Below, one piece after another: positions 23,317-31,604 of a stretch of 52,345 bases of DNA; positions within the stretch are counted from its first letter, which is position 1, and each line of letters begins with the position of its first letter. The notes under the pieces are model-generated. The model saw nothing but the letters and a program-made list of their open reading frames with translations, made no database searches and was not told the origin of the DNA. This stretch comes from Cryobacterium sp. (GTDB lineage: Bacteria > Actinomycetota > Actinomycetes > Actinomycetales > Microbacteriaceae), in the NCBI GenBank assembly GCA_019638975.1, contig JAHBST010000006.1:1-52345 (forward strand). Direction: 5' to 3'. The position numbers and the translations under genes are program-made.

Positions 23317-24294
23317 CTATGCCGCGCCGTCGAACATCGACGTGACCGAGCCGTCGTCGAACACTTCGTGGATCGCGCGCGCGAGCAGCGGCGCGATCGA
23401 GAGCACGGTGAGCGAGGAGAAACGCTTGGACTCAGGTATCGGCAGGGTGTCGGTGACGACGACCGAGTCGATGAACTCGGACTGAAGGATCGTCGAGGCG
23501 GGACCAGAGAATACCGCGTGGGTCGCCGCCACAACCACGCTCAGCGCCCCCGCTTTCTTCAGCGCCTCGCACGCCTTCACGATGGTGCCGCCGGTGTCGA
23601 TAATGTCATCGACAATGAGGCACACTCGGCCCTCAACGTCGCCGACGATATCGTGCACCGTCACCTTGTTGGGAACGAGCGGATCGCGGCGTTTGTGGAT
23701 GATCGCAAGCGGCGACCCGAGCTTGTCGCTCCAGATGTCCGCAACGCGAACGCGACCCATATCGGGGGAAACGACCGTGAGGTTCGAGGTGTCGAGCGTC
23801 GTCCGGAAATGCTCAAGCAAGACGGGCATTGCGAACAAGTGGTCGACCGGCCCGTCGAAGAATCCCTGAATCTGGGCCGCATGCAGATCGACGCTCATGA
23901 TGCGATCCGCTCCCGCCGCCTTGAACAAGTCGGCGACGAGCCGCGCGGAAATCGGCTCGCGTCCGCGCCCCTTCTTGTCCTGACGCGCATAGGGATAGAA
24001 AGGCGCAACGACCGTGATGCGCTTCGCCGAGGCACGCTTCAAGGCATCCACCATGATGAGCTGCTCCATGAGCCACTCATTGATGGGCGTCGTGTGCGAC
24101 TGGATGACGAACGCGTCGCAACCGCGCACGCTCTCGTCGTAGCGCGCGTAGATCTCGCCATTCGCGAAAGTGCGCGCATCCGTCGGAACGAGTTCGCTGC
24201 CGAGCTCATCGGCGATCTGCTGCGCGAGCTCGGGGTAGCCGCGCCCCGAGACGATGACGAGTCTTTTCTGGCCGGTGATTTTGATGCCGGACAC
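23317..24294 (-). CDS. prs: Ribose-phosphate diphosphokinase (PRPP synthetase)
   Basis: The 325-residue enzyme makes phosphoribosyl pyrophosphate from ribose 5-phosphate and ATP. Motifs are FANGEIYARYDESVRG, the flexible-loop region PYARQDKKGRGREPISARL, DLHAAQIQGFFD, and the PRPP-binding loop VDDIIDTGGTI near residue 231. The start is GTG at 24294, behind GGGAG. The glmU gene ends 36 bases upstream, and glmU-prs is a common actinobacterial pair that links cell-wall precursor and nucleotide supply. Confidence 0.97.
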   Translation of the reverse strand: MSGIKITGQKRLVIVSGRGYPELAQQIADELGSELVPTDARTFANGEIYARYDESVRGCDAFVIQSHTTPINEWLMEQLIMVDALKRASAKRITVVAPFYPYARQDKKGRGREPISARLVADLFKAAGADRIMSVDLHAAQIQGFFDGPVDHLFAMPVLLEHFRTTLDTSNLTVVSPDMGRVRVADIWSDKLGSPLAIIHKRRDPLVPNKVTVHDIVGDVEGRVCLIVDDIIDTGGTIVKACEALKKAGALSVVVAATHAVFSGPASTILQSEFIDSVVVTDTLPIPESKRFSSLTVLSIAPLLARAIHEVFDDGSVTSMFDGAA

Positions 24295-24330
24295 GTCTCC
24301 CGCTCTCTGCCGGCTCGCCGACGTTGGTGG

Positions 24331-25764
24331 CTAGTCGCCGGATTCGTCCGCTGCCGCGGCTGCTTCGGCCGCCGCGGTGCCCGGACGCTTCTCCTCGACC
24401 CAGCCCATCATGTTCCGTTGGGGAGCCACATTGATGGCAAGAGCGCCGGCCGGAACATCCTTTCGGACGACGGTACCTGCACCGGTGTAGGCTCCATCCC
24501 CAATCCTAACGGGAGCGGCGAACACGTTGTGAGACCCCGATCGCACGTGCGATCCAACCGTCGTGCGGTGCTTCTCGATTCCGTCGAAGTTGGCCGTGAT
24601 CGTTCCGGCGCCGATGTTCGACTGCACGCCGATCTCCGTGTCGCCGATGTAGCTGAGGTGCGGCACTTTGCTCCCGAACCCGATCGTCGAGTTCTTCGTT
24701 TCCACAAAGGTTCCTATTTTGCCGTTCTCGCCGAGCACCGTGTTCGGCCTGAGGTAGGCGAAAGGGCCAACCGACGCGCCCTTGCCGATGACGGCGAGCG
24801 TGGCATCCGTCCGCTTCACGACGGCGTCCTCGCCGATCTCGCAATCCACAAGCGTCGTATCGGGGCCGATCGTGGCACCACGCGCGATCGTCGTGGCTCC
24901 CTTGAGCTGAGTTCCCGGCAGAATCTCGACGTCTTCTCCGAGCGTCACATTGAGGTCGATCCACGTCGTGGCCGGGTCCACGACCGTCACGCCCGCCAAT
25001 TGCCAACCGCGAACGATGAGCGAGTTCAAGCGCGCGGAAGCCTCGGCGAGCTGCACGCGGTCGTTCACGCCGCCGACGATCCAGCTCTGGCTCACCGGCA
25101 TCGCTTCGACGGCATTGCCGGATGCGCGCAACAGCGCCACGACATCCGTGAGGTATTTCTCGCCGAGCGCGTTACCCGTGCCGACCTTGGGAAGCTCCTC
25201 GCGCAGCAAGCCGACGCTGAACACGTAACTGCCCGAATTGATCTCCGTCACCGCGAGTTCCGACTCGTTCGCGTCGCGTTGTTCGACGATGCGATCGACG
25301 AGACCGTCGGCGCCGCGGATGATGCGACCGTAGCCATTCGCATCCTCGAGCACGGCGGACAAGACGGTCGCCGCCGTGTGGGCGGCGCGATGCGACTCGA
25401 TGAGACGAGCGAGCGTGTTCGCGTCGAGAAGCGGCACGTCTCCGCTCACCACGACCACGTCGCCGGAGAACTCGTTCGGCAATACGCCTAAGGCGATTTC
25501 GACGGCGCGACCAGTCCCCGGCACATCGTCCTGGTCGACGATGACCGCTTCCGGGAGAACTCCGGAAATCACGGATGCGACAGCCGCTCGCTCATGCCGA
25601 ACGACCGCAATGACATGGGACGGATGCAATTCGCGCGCGGTCGCGAGCACGTGGCCGACGAGCGGAACACCCGCGAGAGTGTGAAGGATCTTGGGCTTCG
25701 CCGACCGCATCCGGGTGCCTTCGCCTGCCGCGAGGATGATTACCGCGAGGTTCTGGTCGGTCAT
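24331..25764 (-). CDS. glmU: Bifunctional UDP-N-acetylglucosamine diphosphorylase / glucosamine-1-phosphate N-acetyltransferase
   Basis: The 477-residue enzyme makes UDP-GlcNAc for peptidoglycan. The uridyltransferase half begins LAVIILAAGEGTRMRSAKPK and includes DVPGTGRAVE. The C-terminal half is a left-handed beta-helix of hexapeptide repeats with LSYIGDTEIGVQSNIGAGTI and NFDGIEKHRTTVG, the acetyl-CoA site. The C-terminal tail is short and Ala-rich. I chose ATG at 25764, behind AGGAAGGAA, since the longer frame continues into tRNA sequence. A tRNA-Gln gene lies 68 bases upstream on the same strand. Confidence 0.96.
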   Translation of the reverse strand: MTDQNLAVIILAAGEGTRMRSAKPKILHTLAGVPLVGHVLATARELHPSHVIAVVRHERAAVASVISGVLPEAVIVDQDDVPGTGRAVEIALGVLPNEFSGDVVVVSGDVPLLDANTLARLIESHRAAHTAATVLSAVLEDANGYGRIIRGADGLVDRIVEQRDANESELAVTEINSGSYVFSVGLLREELPKVGTGNALGEKYLTDVVALLRASGNAVEAMPVSQSWIVGGVNDRVQLAEASARLNSLIVRGWQLAGVTVVDPATTWIDLNVTLGEDVEILPGTQLKGATTIARGATIGPDTTLVDCEIGEDAVVKRTDATLAVIGKGASVGPFAYLRPNTVLGENGKIGTFVETKNSTIGFGSKVPHLSYIGDTEIGVQSNIGAGTITANFDGIEKHRTTVGSHVRSGSHNVFAAPVRIGDGAYTGAGTVVRKDVPAGALAINVAPQRNMMGWVEEKRPGTAAAEAAAAADESGD

Positions 25765-25832
25765 TTCGATTTCCTTCCTGACGGCTCGCCCTCTTCGCAC
25801 GGAGAACTCGGAGTCGGCTTCGCCGCCTCGCG

Positions 25833-25904
25833 CTCCGCCCCCAGGATTCGAACCTGGACCTAACAGCTCCAAAGGCTGTCGTGCTGCCGTTACACCAAGG
25901 CGGA
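25833..25904 (-). tRNA. tRNA-Gln (anticodon UUG)
   Basis: Read on the minus strand the sequence starts TCCGCCTTGGTGTAACGGCA, with an anticodon stem ACAGC/GCTGT enclosing the loop CTTTGGA, which gives anticodon TTG (glutamine, CAA codons). The T-arm is CCAGGTTCGAATCCTGG, and the acceptor end GGGCGGA pairs with the 5' end (one G-T pair) and leaves discriminator G. CCA is not encoded. The gene is 72 bases long and precedes glmU. Confidence 0.95.
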
Positions 25905-25984
25905 TTGCGCGTGACGCGCTCATCAAGTCTGCCAGACGCAGCGCCCTCCCCACGCGCAAAGCGCGATGCCGCGATAATGGGTGC

Positions 25985-26476
25985 ATGCCCATCCACGACG
26001 AAGTCGACCGAATCGTGGAGGCATGGACCCGTGAGCGGCCCGATCTCGACTTCGCCCCGCTGCAAGTGCTGTCACGGGTCGGAAGGCTCTCCCGGCACCT
26101 CGATCGGGCCAGGCGGGAATCCTTTTCCACCTCCGAGCTGGACTCCTGGGAGTTCGACGTTCTCTCGGCCTTGCGCCGTGCCGGCGCACCGTACCAATTG
26201 AGCCCGAAAGCGCTCCTGCAGCAGACACTCGTCTCATCCGGCACCATGACGAACCGGATCGACCGGCTCGTGGAACGCGGGCTCGTTCACCGCCACACGG
26301 ACCCGGACGACGGGCGCGGCATCCTCGTCGTCATGACGCCCAAAGGGCGCGAACGCGTCGACGCCGCCATCAGCAGTCTTTTGAGCGCTGAGGCGGAGCT
26401 GCTCACGAGACTGGCCCCGGCCGACCGCGAACGACTTGCCGCTCTCCTGCGCAAACTGAGCCTCGACTTCGACTGA
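25985..26476 (+). CDS. MarR-family transcriptional regulator
   Basis: The 163-residue protein has the MarR winged-helix pattern. It begins with an N-terminal helix region (LQVLSRVGRLSRHLDRARR), then EFDVLSALRRAGAPYQLSP, the recognition helix TLVSSGTMTNRIDRLVERGL, and the wing VHRHTDPDDGRGILVVMTPK. Helices at the end serve dimerisation. ATG at 25985 gives the usual length. A TPR protein follows after 19 bases and is probably co-transcribed. The ligand and targets are unknown. Confidence 0.9.
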   Translation: MPIHDEVDRIVEAWTRERPDLDFAPLQVLSRVGRLSRHLDRARRESFSTSELDSWEFDVLSALRRAGAPYQLSPKALLQQTLVSSGTMTNRIDRLVERGLVHRHTDPDDGRGILVVMTPKGRERVDAAISSLLSAEAELLTRLAPADRERLAALLRKLSLDFD

Positions 26477-26495
26477 ACCCAGGGACCACGACAGA

Positions 26496-27206
26496 ATGCT
26501 CACACACCAACAACTCGACGCGCTGTGGGATTTCGCCGATCCGGCGGGAAGCGAATCGCGCCTTCGAGCTGCGGCGCTCGAGCCGGGGACGAGTCCCGAG
26601 CAGCGCGCCGAGCTTGAAACGCAAGTAGCGCGGGCGATGGGGCTTCAAGAGCGGTTCGACGAAGCCGGAAAATTGCTCGATCGAATCATCTTCGATTCGC
26701 CGCCGGTGACGACTCGCGTGCTTCTCGAACGCGGGCGGATTCTCAACAGCTCCGGGCATCCGGGCGACGCTGTGCCCTACTTCACTCGGGCGCACGTCGT
26801 CGCCCGCCGTGCAGGGCTCACGTTTCTTGATGTCGATGCTCTCCACATGCTCGCCATCGCGGACCCCGAGAATGCGGCGGACTGGACGAATCAGGCGCTC
26901 GGGATGCTCGACGAGGCCGCCGACGAACGCACGAAACGATGGGCCGTTGCGTTGCACAACAACCTCGGGTGGCACCTCCACGATTCGGGGCACCTCGATG
27001 AAGCGCTCACCCAGTTCTCGCTCGCGCAAGGTGCGGCCATCCGTTTCGGTAGCGAAGACCAGCGGTTCCACGCTCGGTGGGCGACCGCGCGCTGCTTGAG
27101 ATCCCTGGGCAGACTCGACGAGGCGCTCGAGATCCAGCGCGAGCTTTCGCTGGACCGCCCCGACGATGAAGACGTTCGCGCCGAACTCGCGGAGTTGGGC
27201 GCATAG
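26496..27206 (+). CDS. Tetratricopeptide-repeat protein
   Basis: The 236-residue cytoplasmic protein consists of helical repeats, for example GLQERFDEAGKLLDRIIF, ALHNNLGWHLHDSGHLDEAL and RCLRSLGRLDEALEIQREL, which match TPR spacing of 34 residues. TPR proteins mediate protein contacts, and no catalytic domain is visible. It lies 19 bases after the MarR gene. Similar small TPR proteins occur behind MarR regulators in actinobacteria, but the role is unknown. It ends convergently with the ABC-F gene. Confidence 0.8.
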   Translation: MLTHQQLDALWDFADPAGSESRLRAAALEPGTSPEQRAELETQVARAMGLQERFDEAGKLLDRIIFDSPPVTTRVLLERGRILNSSGHPGDAVPYFTRAHVVARRAGLTFLDVDALHMLAIADPENAADWTNQALGMLDEAADERTKRWAVALHNNLGWHLHDSGHLDEALTQFSLAQGAAIRFGSEDQRFHARWATARCLRSLGRLDEALEIQRELSLDRPDDEDVRAELAELGA

Positions 27207-27242
27207 GTTTCCGCCCGGATTCGCCCTCGGCTCGGCGCTTCC

Positions 27243-27302
27243 CTACTCGCCGAGCACGTCGGCGAGACTGCGCAATCGCTACTCGCCGAGCACGTCGGCG
27301 AG
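27243..27302. repeat. 24-base direct repeat at the 3' end of the ABC-F gene
   Basis: CTACTCGCCGAGCACGTCGG and four further bases occur identically at 27243-27266 and 27279-27302, offset by 36 bases. The right copy encodes the last codons and stop (LADVLGE and TAG) of the ABC-F protein. The left copy repeats the same codons and stop in the same frame beyond it. Confidence 0.8.
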
Positions 27303-29150
27303 TTCGAGCCAGCGAGTCTCGAATTGACCGCGCTCGACCTCGATTGCGGCGAGTTCGGCGCTCAGCGCGCCCAGACCCGCGTAGTCGGACTGGTCGTGCG
27401 CGGCCATCCGCTCGTGGACGTCCTGGATGCGCCCGGCCAATTTCTCGAGTTTCCGCCCGGCTGCCGCGAACTCCTTTTGCGCGTTTCGGAGGTCGGCGCC
27501 TGCCAACCCGGGCGTCCTGGGGCTCCGTTCTGGATGAGCTTTCCCGCCCGTCGAGACGGTGGCCGCCGCCGAGGCTCCGGCCACTAAGGACCCTCGCTCT
27601 GAGCTCGACAGCGCGCGGAGCTCCAGGTACTGGTCGACGCCGCGCGGCAAGTGACGCAAGCGCCCATCCATGACGGCGTACTGCTGGTCTGTGACGCGTT
27701 CAATGAGGTAACGATCATGGCTGACCACGAGAAGGGTGCCGGCAAACGAATCGAGGAGGTCTTCGATCGCGGCGAGCATGTCGGTGTCGAGGTCATTCGT
27801 GGGCTCATCCAGAATCAGCACGTTCGGTTCCGACAACAGAATGAGCAGCAATTGCAGCCGGCGCTTCTGCCCACCGGAAAGATCCCTCACCGGGGTGCTC
27901 AATTGCGCGCTGTGGAAACCGACTCGTTCGAGGAGCTGGCCCGGGGTCAACTCCTTCCCGCCCGCGATGTAACTGCTCTTCTGGCGGTTGAGTACATCGC
28001 TGACGCGATCATTCCAGACATCCGCGAGTTCCGACAACTGCTGGGTAAGCTGCGCGACCTTGATGGTCTTGCCGCGCTTGACGCGTCCGGACGTCGGCTG
28101 GAGCGTACCGGAAATCAGATTCAGGAGAGTGGACTTGCCCGCGCCGTTCACGCCGAGGATGCCGGTGCGCTCGCCCGGCGCAATGCGCCACGTCACGTCG
28201 CGAAGAACGTGGTTCCTCCCCTCGAAGAGACGATCTTCATCAGGTGATCCCTCCGAGAGCGGGTACGAGACGGAGACGTTCTCGAGGTCGACGACATCCT
28301 TCCCGAGCCTCTGCATCGCCATGTTGGCGAGCGACGCGCTGTCGCGGATCGGCGGCTCATTCTCGATGAGCACATTCGCGGCGTCGATGCGGAACTTCGG
28401 TTTGCTCGTTCGCGCGGGCGCCCCGCGGCGAAGCCAGGCAAGCTCCTTGCGCATGAGGTTCTGCCGCTTCGACTCGGAGGCCGCGGCCATCCGGTCGCGT
28501 TCGACCCGCTGCAGCACGTAGGCCGCATATCCGCCCTCGAACGGCTCGATCATCCGGTCGTGAACTTCCCACGTCGCCGTGCAGATCTCGTCGAGGAACC
28601 ATCGGTCGTGAGTCACCGTCACGAGCGCGCCAGAGTTTTGCGGCCACCGGTACTTCAAATGTTTTGCAAGCCACGCGATGCCCTCGACGTCGAGGTGGTT
28701 GGTCGGCTCGTCGAGAAAAATGATGTCCCAGTCGCCGATCAGCAGGGCTGCGAGTGCAACCCTCCTGCGCTGGCCTCCGGACAGATCGTCGACGCGCGCT
28801 TCCCACGGGATGTCCGCGATGAGCCCCGCGATGACATCCCGAACCTTCGGATCCCCCGCCCACACGTGCTCGTCGATGTCGCCGATGACCACTTCATGCA
28901 CGCTGCGCTCGCTGTGCAGCTCGTCCGCCTGGTCGAGCATCCCGAGACGGATGCCGCCCCTCCGTGTCACGCGCCCGGCATCCGGTTCGAGGCGGCCGGC
29001 CAGCAACCGCAACAGGGTGGACTTGCCGTCCCCGTTACGGCCGACGACTCCGATGCGGTCGCCATCGTTGAGCCCCACCGTCACCGCGTCGAAAATCTGC
29101 CGGGTCGGGTATTCGAGGTGAAGCGCTTCAGCGCCGAGAAGGTGGGCCAT
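27279..29150 (-). CDS. ABC-F family ATP-binding protein (Uup-like)
   Basis: The 623-residue protein has two ABC ATPase domains and no membrane part. Domain 1 has GRNGDGKSTLLRLLAG, LSGGQRRRVALAALL and DIIFLDEPTNHLDVEG. Domain 2 has GVNGAGKSTLLNLISG, LSGGQKRRLQLLLILL and NVLILDEPTNDLD. The two are separated by the ABC-F linker (RMAAASESKRQNLMRKELAW). A C-terminal coiled coil (about 550-623) is of the Uup type. ABC-F proteins act at the ribosome and help stalled or drug-bound translation. I chose ATG at 29150 (MAHLLGAEALHLEYPTRQIF), since upstream codons overlap ispE in another frame. The last codons and stop are duplicated 36 bases downstream. It lies 16 bases after ispE. Confidence 0.93.
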   Translation of the reverse strand: MAHLLGAEALHLEYPTRQIFDAVTVGLNDGDRIGVVGRNGDGKSTLLRLLAGRLEPDAGRVTRRGGIRLGMLDQADELHSERSVHEVVIGDIDEHVWAGDPKVRDVIAGLIADIPWEARVDDLSGGQRRRVALAALLIGDWDIIFLDEPTNHLDVEGIAWLAKHLKYRWPQNSGALVTVTHDRWFLDEICTATWEVHDRMIEPFEGGYAAYVLQRVERDRMAAASESKRQNLMRKELAWLRRGAPARTSKPKFRIDAANVLIENEPPIRDSASLANMAMQRLGKDVVDLENVSVSYPLSEGSPDEDRLFEGRNHVLRDVTWRIAPGERTGILGVNGAGKSTLLNLISGTLQPTSGRVKRGKTIKVAQLTQQLSELADVWNDRVSDVLNRQKSSYIAGGKELTPGQLLERVGFHSAQLSTPVRDLSGGQKRRLQLLLILLSEPNVLILDEPTNDLDTDMLAAIEDLLDSFAGTLLVVSHDRYLIERVTDQQYAVMDGRLRHLPRGVDQYLELRALSSSERGSLVAGASAAATVSTGGKAHPERSPRTPGLAGADLRNAQKEFAAAGRKLEKLAGRIQDVHERMAAHDQSDYAGLGALSAELAAIEVERGQFETRWLELADVLGE

Positions 29151-29166
29151 GGTGGATCGCGTCTGG

Positions 29167-30099
29167 CTACTCCGGCACGATGCGCGCGCCGTGCACGGGG
29201 CCGGTCGCCCGCACGACCCGGTACTGGGACGCGGACAGCGCGATTTGCAATTCGAGGGCGCTGTCGAGATCTGCCGTGAGGAAAGCGATCGTCGGACCCG
29301 AGCCCGAGACGATCCCGGCGAGCGCACCGTTCTCCTCGCCCAACTCGATGACTTTCGACAATCGCGGTTCGAGGTGCAAAGCGGGAGCCTGCAAATCGTT
29401 GAACAGACTTTCCGCGAGCATGTGCGGGTCGCCCGCCCGCAACGCCTGCAGCACGTTGGCATCCACGCGAGGTTGCGCTTCGGCGGGGAAAATATCGAGA
29501 ACGTGACGTTCGCGGTGAAGATCGAGCTCACGGTAGACCGCGGGCGTGCTCAACCCGAAATCGGCGAGTGCGAGCACCCACTGGAACTGGCCCTTCGCGA
29601 GCGCCGGGCTCAATTGATCGCCGCGACCGGTGCCGACCGCGGTTCCCCCCAGGAACGCGAACGGCACATCGGCGCCGAGCGTCGCTGCGAGTTCCAGCAG
29701 GTCATCGCGGCCGAGGTCGGTGCCCCACAAAGCGTCGCACGCGAGCAGGGTGGCAGCGGCATCCGCGGAACCGCCGCCCATCCCGCCCGCCACGGGAACG
29801 TTCTTTTCGATCTCCAAATGCACTCCGCGCCGGTACCCGGTCGTGCGCGCGAGAAGAGTCGCGGCGCGGATGGCGAGGTTCGAGCCATCCGTCTCGAGGG
29901 CCGACAATTCCACGCTTCCCGTGAACGCGACGGAGAAATCGGGAGCGTCGGTCGCACGCACTTCCTCGTAGAGGGACACCGCCTGATAGGCGGTCGCGAT
30001 CTCGTGGTAGCCGTCGTCACCGAGCAGGCCAACGCCGAGAAAGACGTTGATTTTGCCCGGTGCTTTCGCGTGCACCATCCGGCCCACCTCGGAGGTCAT
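29167..30099 (-). CDS. ispE: 4-(cytidine 5'-diphospho)-2-C-methyl-D-erythritol kinase
   Basis: The 310-residue GHMP-family kinase acts in the non-mevalonate isoprenoid pathway. The N-terminus has [14 protein letters not shown], the ATP loop is [17 protein letters not shown], and the C-terminal motif is [13 protein letters not shown]. It is placed between ksgA and the ABC-F gene, the usual actinobacterial order ksgA-ispE-ABC-F. Here a DUF4287 gene is inserted between ksgA and ispE. ATG at 30099 is supported by the family start. Confidence 0.96.
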   Translation of the reverse strand: MTSEVGRMVHAKAPGKINVFLGVGLLGDDGYHEIATAYQAVSLYEEVRATDAPDFSVAFTGSVELSALETDGSNLAIRAATLLARTTGYRRGVHLEIEKNVPVAGGMGGGSADAAATLLACDALWGTDLGRDDLLELAATLGADVPFAFLGGTAVGTGRGDQLSPALAKGQFQWVLALADFGLSTPAVYRELDLHRERHVLDIFPAEAQPRVDANVLQALRAGDPHMLAESLFNDLQAPALHLEPRLSKVIELGEENGALAGIVSGSGPTIAFLTADLDSALELQIALSASQYRVVRATGPVHGARIVPE

Positions 30100-30117
30100 T
30101 GTTTCAACTTAGTCGAC

Positions 30118-30660
30118 TCAGCGAGGCGGTCCCGACGCGGCAAGAGTGCTCAGGATGGCCCGCAAACGGTCTTTCTCCGCCCCGAGCGAGTCGCCGTCGA
30201 CAATGCGCGAACGCGTCAGCGAGACGACGGTCTTTCCGTGCGCGGACTCCGCGATTGCGGCGACGGTCGCCACATTGCCCTCCGACCAGCGCGCCGTGGA
30301 CCAGGGCGAATCGGGCGCCACGGTCGTCGGCTCGCCCAGCCGATTCTCGAGCGCCGCGAGCATCGATGACACGTTATCGGCACGATTGCCGGCGAACGTC
30401 TTCGTGACCGAGACGGCGAACGTGCCGTCGGCGGTTTGCCCGGGCAACCGCCGGCCGATCGCTTGCTCGTAACCGACGGTAATTCCCTGCGCCCACCAGC
30501 CGTCGACCTCGTGTTCGCTTTGAAGCCACGCCGCGATCTGCGGATGCTTCCACTCGCGCGCGCCCGCGGCATCCAGCACCGCGTGCCACTCCGCCCGCAC
30601 GCGACCCGTCGCCGCCGCGAGCTTCGAGTCGCTCATCTTCTGCGCTGAAACGGCTGCCAT
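30118..30660 (-). CDS. DUF4287 domain-containing protein
   Basis: The 180-residue protein starts with a DUF4287-type segment (EWKHPQIAAWLQSEHEVDGW, then WAQGITVGYEQAIGRRLPG, about residues 35-75) and continues with a part resembling SRPBCC/AHSA1 folds (FAVSVTKTFAGNRADNVSSM, VVSLTRSRI). It is cytoplasmic and of unknown function. It lies 9 bases behind ksgA and 18 before ispE on the same strand, so it belongs to the same transcript. Similar proteins are widespread in actinobacteria, mostly as free-standing genes. Confidence 0.8.
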   Translation of the reverse strand: MAAVSAQKMSDSKLAAATGRVRAEWHAVLDAAGAREWKHPQIAAWLQSEHEVDGWWAQGITVGYEQAIGRRLPGQTADGTFAVSVTKTFAGNRADNVSSMLAALENRLGEPTTVAPDSPWSTARWSEGNVATVAAIAESAHGKTVVSLTRSRIVDGDSLGAEKDRLRAILSTLAASGPPR

Positions 30661-30669
30661 GACGCAACG

Positions 30670-31509
30670 CTAGCCGACGCGGGCGATCGCCAGAAAGTCG
30701 TCGATGGACAACTCCTCCGGCCGGCGCGTGGGATCGACGCCCGCACCCTCCAGGCGGGCAACAGTTTGGGCGCCGAAGAGGCTCGCGAGCGACTGCCGCA
30801 ACATTTTGCGACGCTGACCGAACGCGGAGTCGATGATGCTGAAAGTGGTTTGGCGCTCTTCGTCGGAACCGAGCGCCGTCGTGCGCCGATCGAAACCGAT
30901 CAAAAGGGAATCGACGTTCGGAACGGGCCAGAACACCTGGCGACTCACGTGCCCGGCTGTGCGCCAGTGACCGTACCACGCGGCTTTCGCGCTCGGGCCG
31001 CCGTAGACGCGAGAGCCAGGTGGCGCGGCGATCCGCTGGCCGACTTCCGCTTGCACCATCACGAGACCGGTGTCGAGGCTCGGAAACGTGTCGAGCAAGT
31101 GCAGCAGCACCGGAACCGAAATGTTGTAGGGAAGGTTTGCGACCATGCGGTTGGGGGCGACCGGAAGCTCGGTGATCACCATCGCGTCGGCGGTGACGAC
31201 CGTGAGCGGGGATCCCGGTTGCAGGAGCTCCACCGTTGCGGGGAGCTGTTCGGCGAGACGGCGATCGATCTCGACGGCGACGACGGATGCCCCCGTCGCG
31301 AGCAGTCCGAGCGTGAGCGAGCCGAGTCCGGGGCCGACCTCGAGAACCGTGTCGGCATCCGTGACGCCCGCGGCCGCGACGATGCGCCGCACCGTGTTGG
31401 CGTCGACGACGAAGTTCTGGCCGAGTTTCTTCGTGGGCCTCACATCGAGCCGGTCGGCGAGGTCGCGCACCTCTGCCGGCCCAAGAAACCCTCCCCTGGC
31501 TTTCATCAT
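30670..31509 (-). CDS. ksgA: 16S rRNA (adenine(1518)-N(6)/adenine(1519)-N(6))-dimethyltransferase
   Basis: The 279-residue enzyme dimethylates two adjacent adenines near the 3' end of 16S rRNA during late 30S assembly. Motifs are KKLGQNFVVD, VLEVGPGLGSLTLGLL (S-adenosylmethionine site), VVAVEIDRRL and the catalytic NLPYNIS. The start is unusual. The double ATG at 31504-31509 lies inside the arm of a 26-base inverted repeat, and upstream of it is CCCTCCT instead of a purine-rich ribosome-binding site. The first four codons (MMKA) therefore derive from the repeat; family homology begins around FLGPAEVRDLADRLDV. Confidence 0.95.
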   Translation of the reverse strand: MMKARGGFLGPAEVRDLADRLDVRPTKKLGQNFVVDANTVRRIVAAAGVTDADTVLEVGPGLGSLTLGLLATGASVVAVEIDRRLAEQLPATVELLQPGSPLTVVTADAMVITELPVAPNRMVANLPYNISVPVLLHLLDTFPSLDTGLVMVQAEVGQRIAAPPGSRVYGGPSAKAAWYGHWRTAGHVSRQVFWPVPNVDSLLIGFDRRTTALGSDEERQTTFSIIDSAFGQRRKMLRQSLASLFGAQTVARLEGAGVDPTRRPEELSIDDFLAIARVG

Positions 31510-31601
31510 TCAGGAGGGTATGTGACAGGAGTGGCAAACACCAGCATCCGGCGCCACTCCAAACCTCACGCGCACCATACCCTCCTGAATAATGAAAGCC
31601 A
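31497..31601. repeat. 26-base inverted repeat filling the tatD-ksgA gap
   Basis: The left arm (31497-31522) and right arm (31576-31601) match at 25 of 26 positions. The left arm begins TGGCTTTCATCATTCAGGAG and ends with GGTATG. An inner stem GGAGTGGC/GCCACTCC (about 31528-31560) lies in the loop. In the ksgA mRNA the upstream arm carries AGGAGGG and the arm at the start codon carries CCCTCCT, so a strong hairpin would form over the start. The arm core ATTCAGGA/TCCTGAAT recurs in the repeats at 40782 and 50448. Confidence 0.85.
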
Positions 31602-31604
31602 CGA

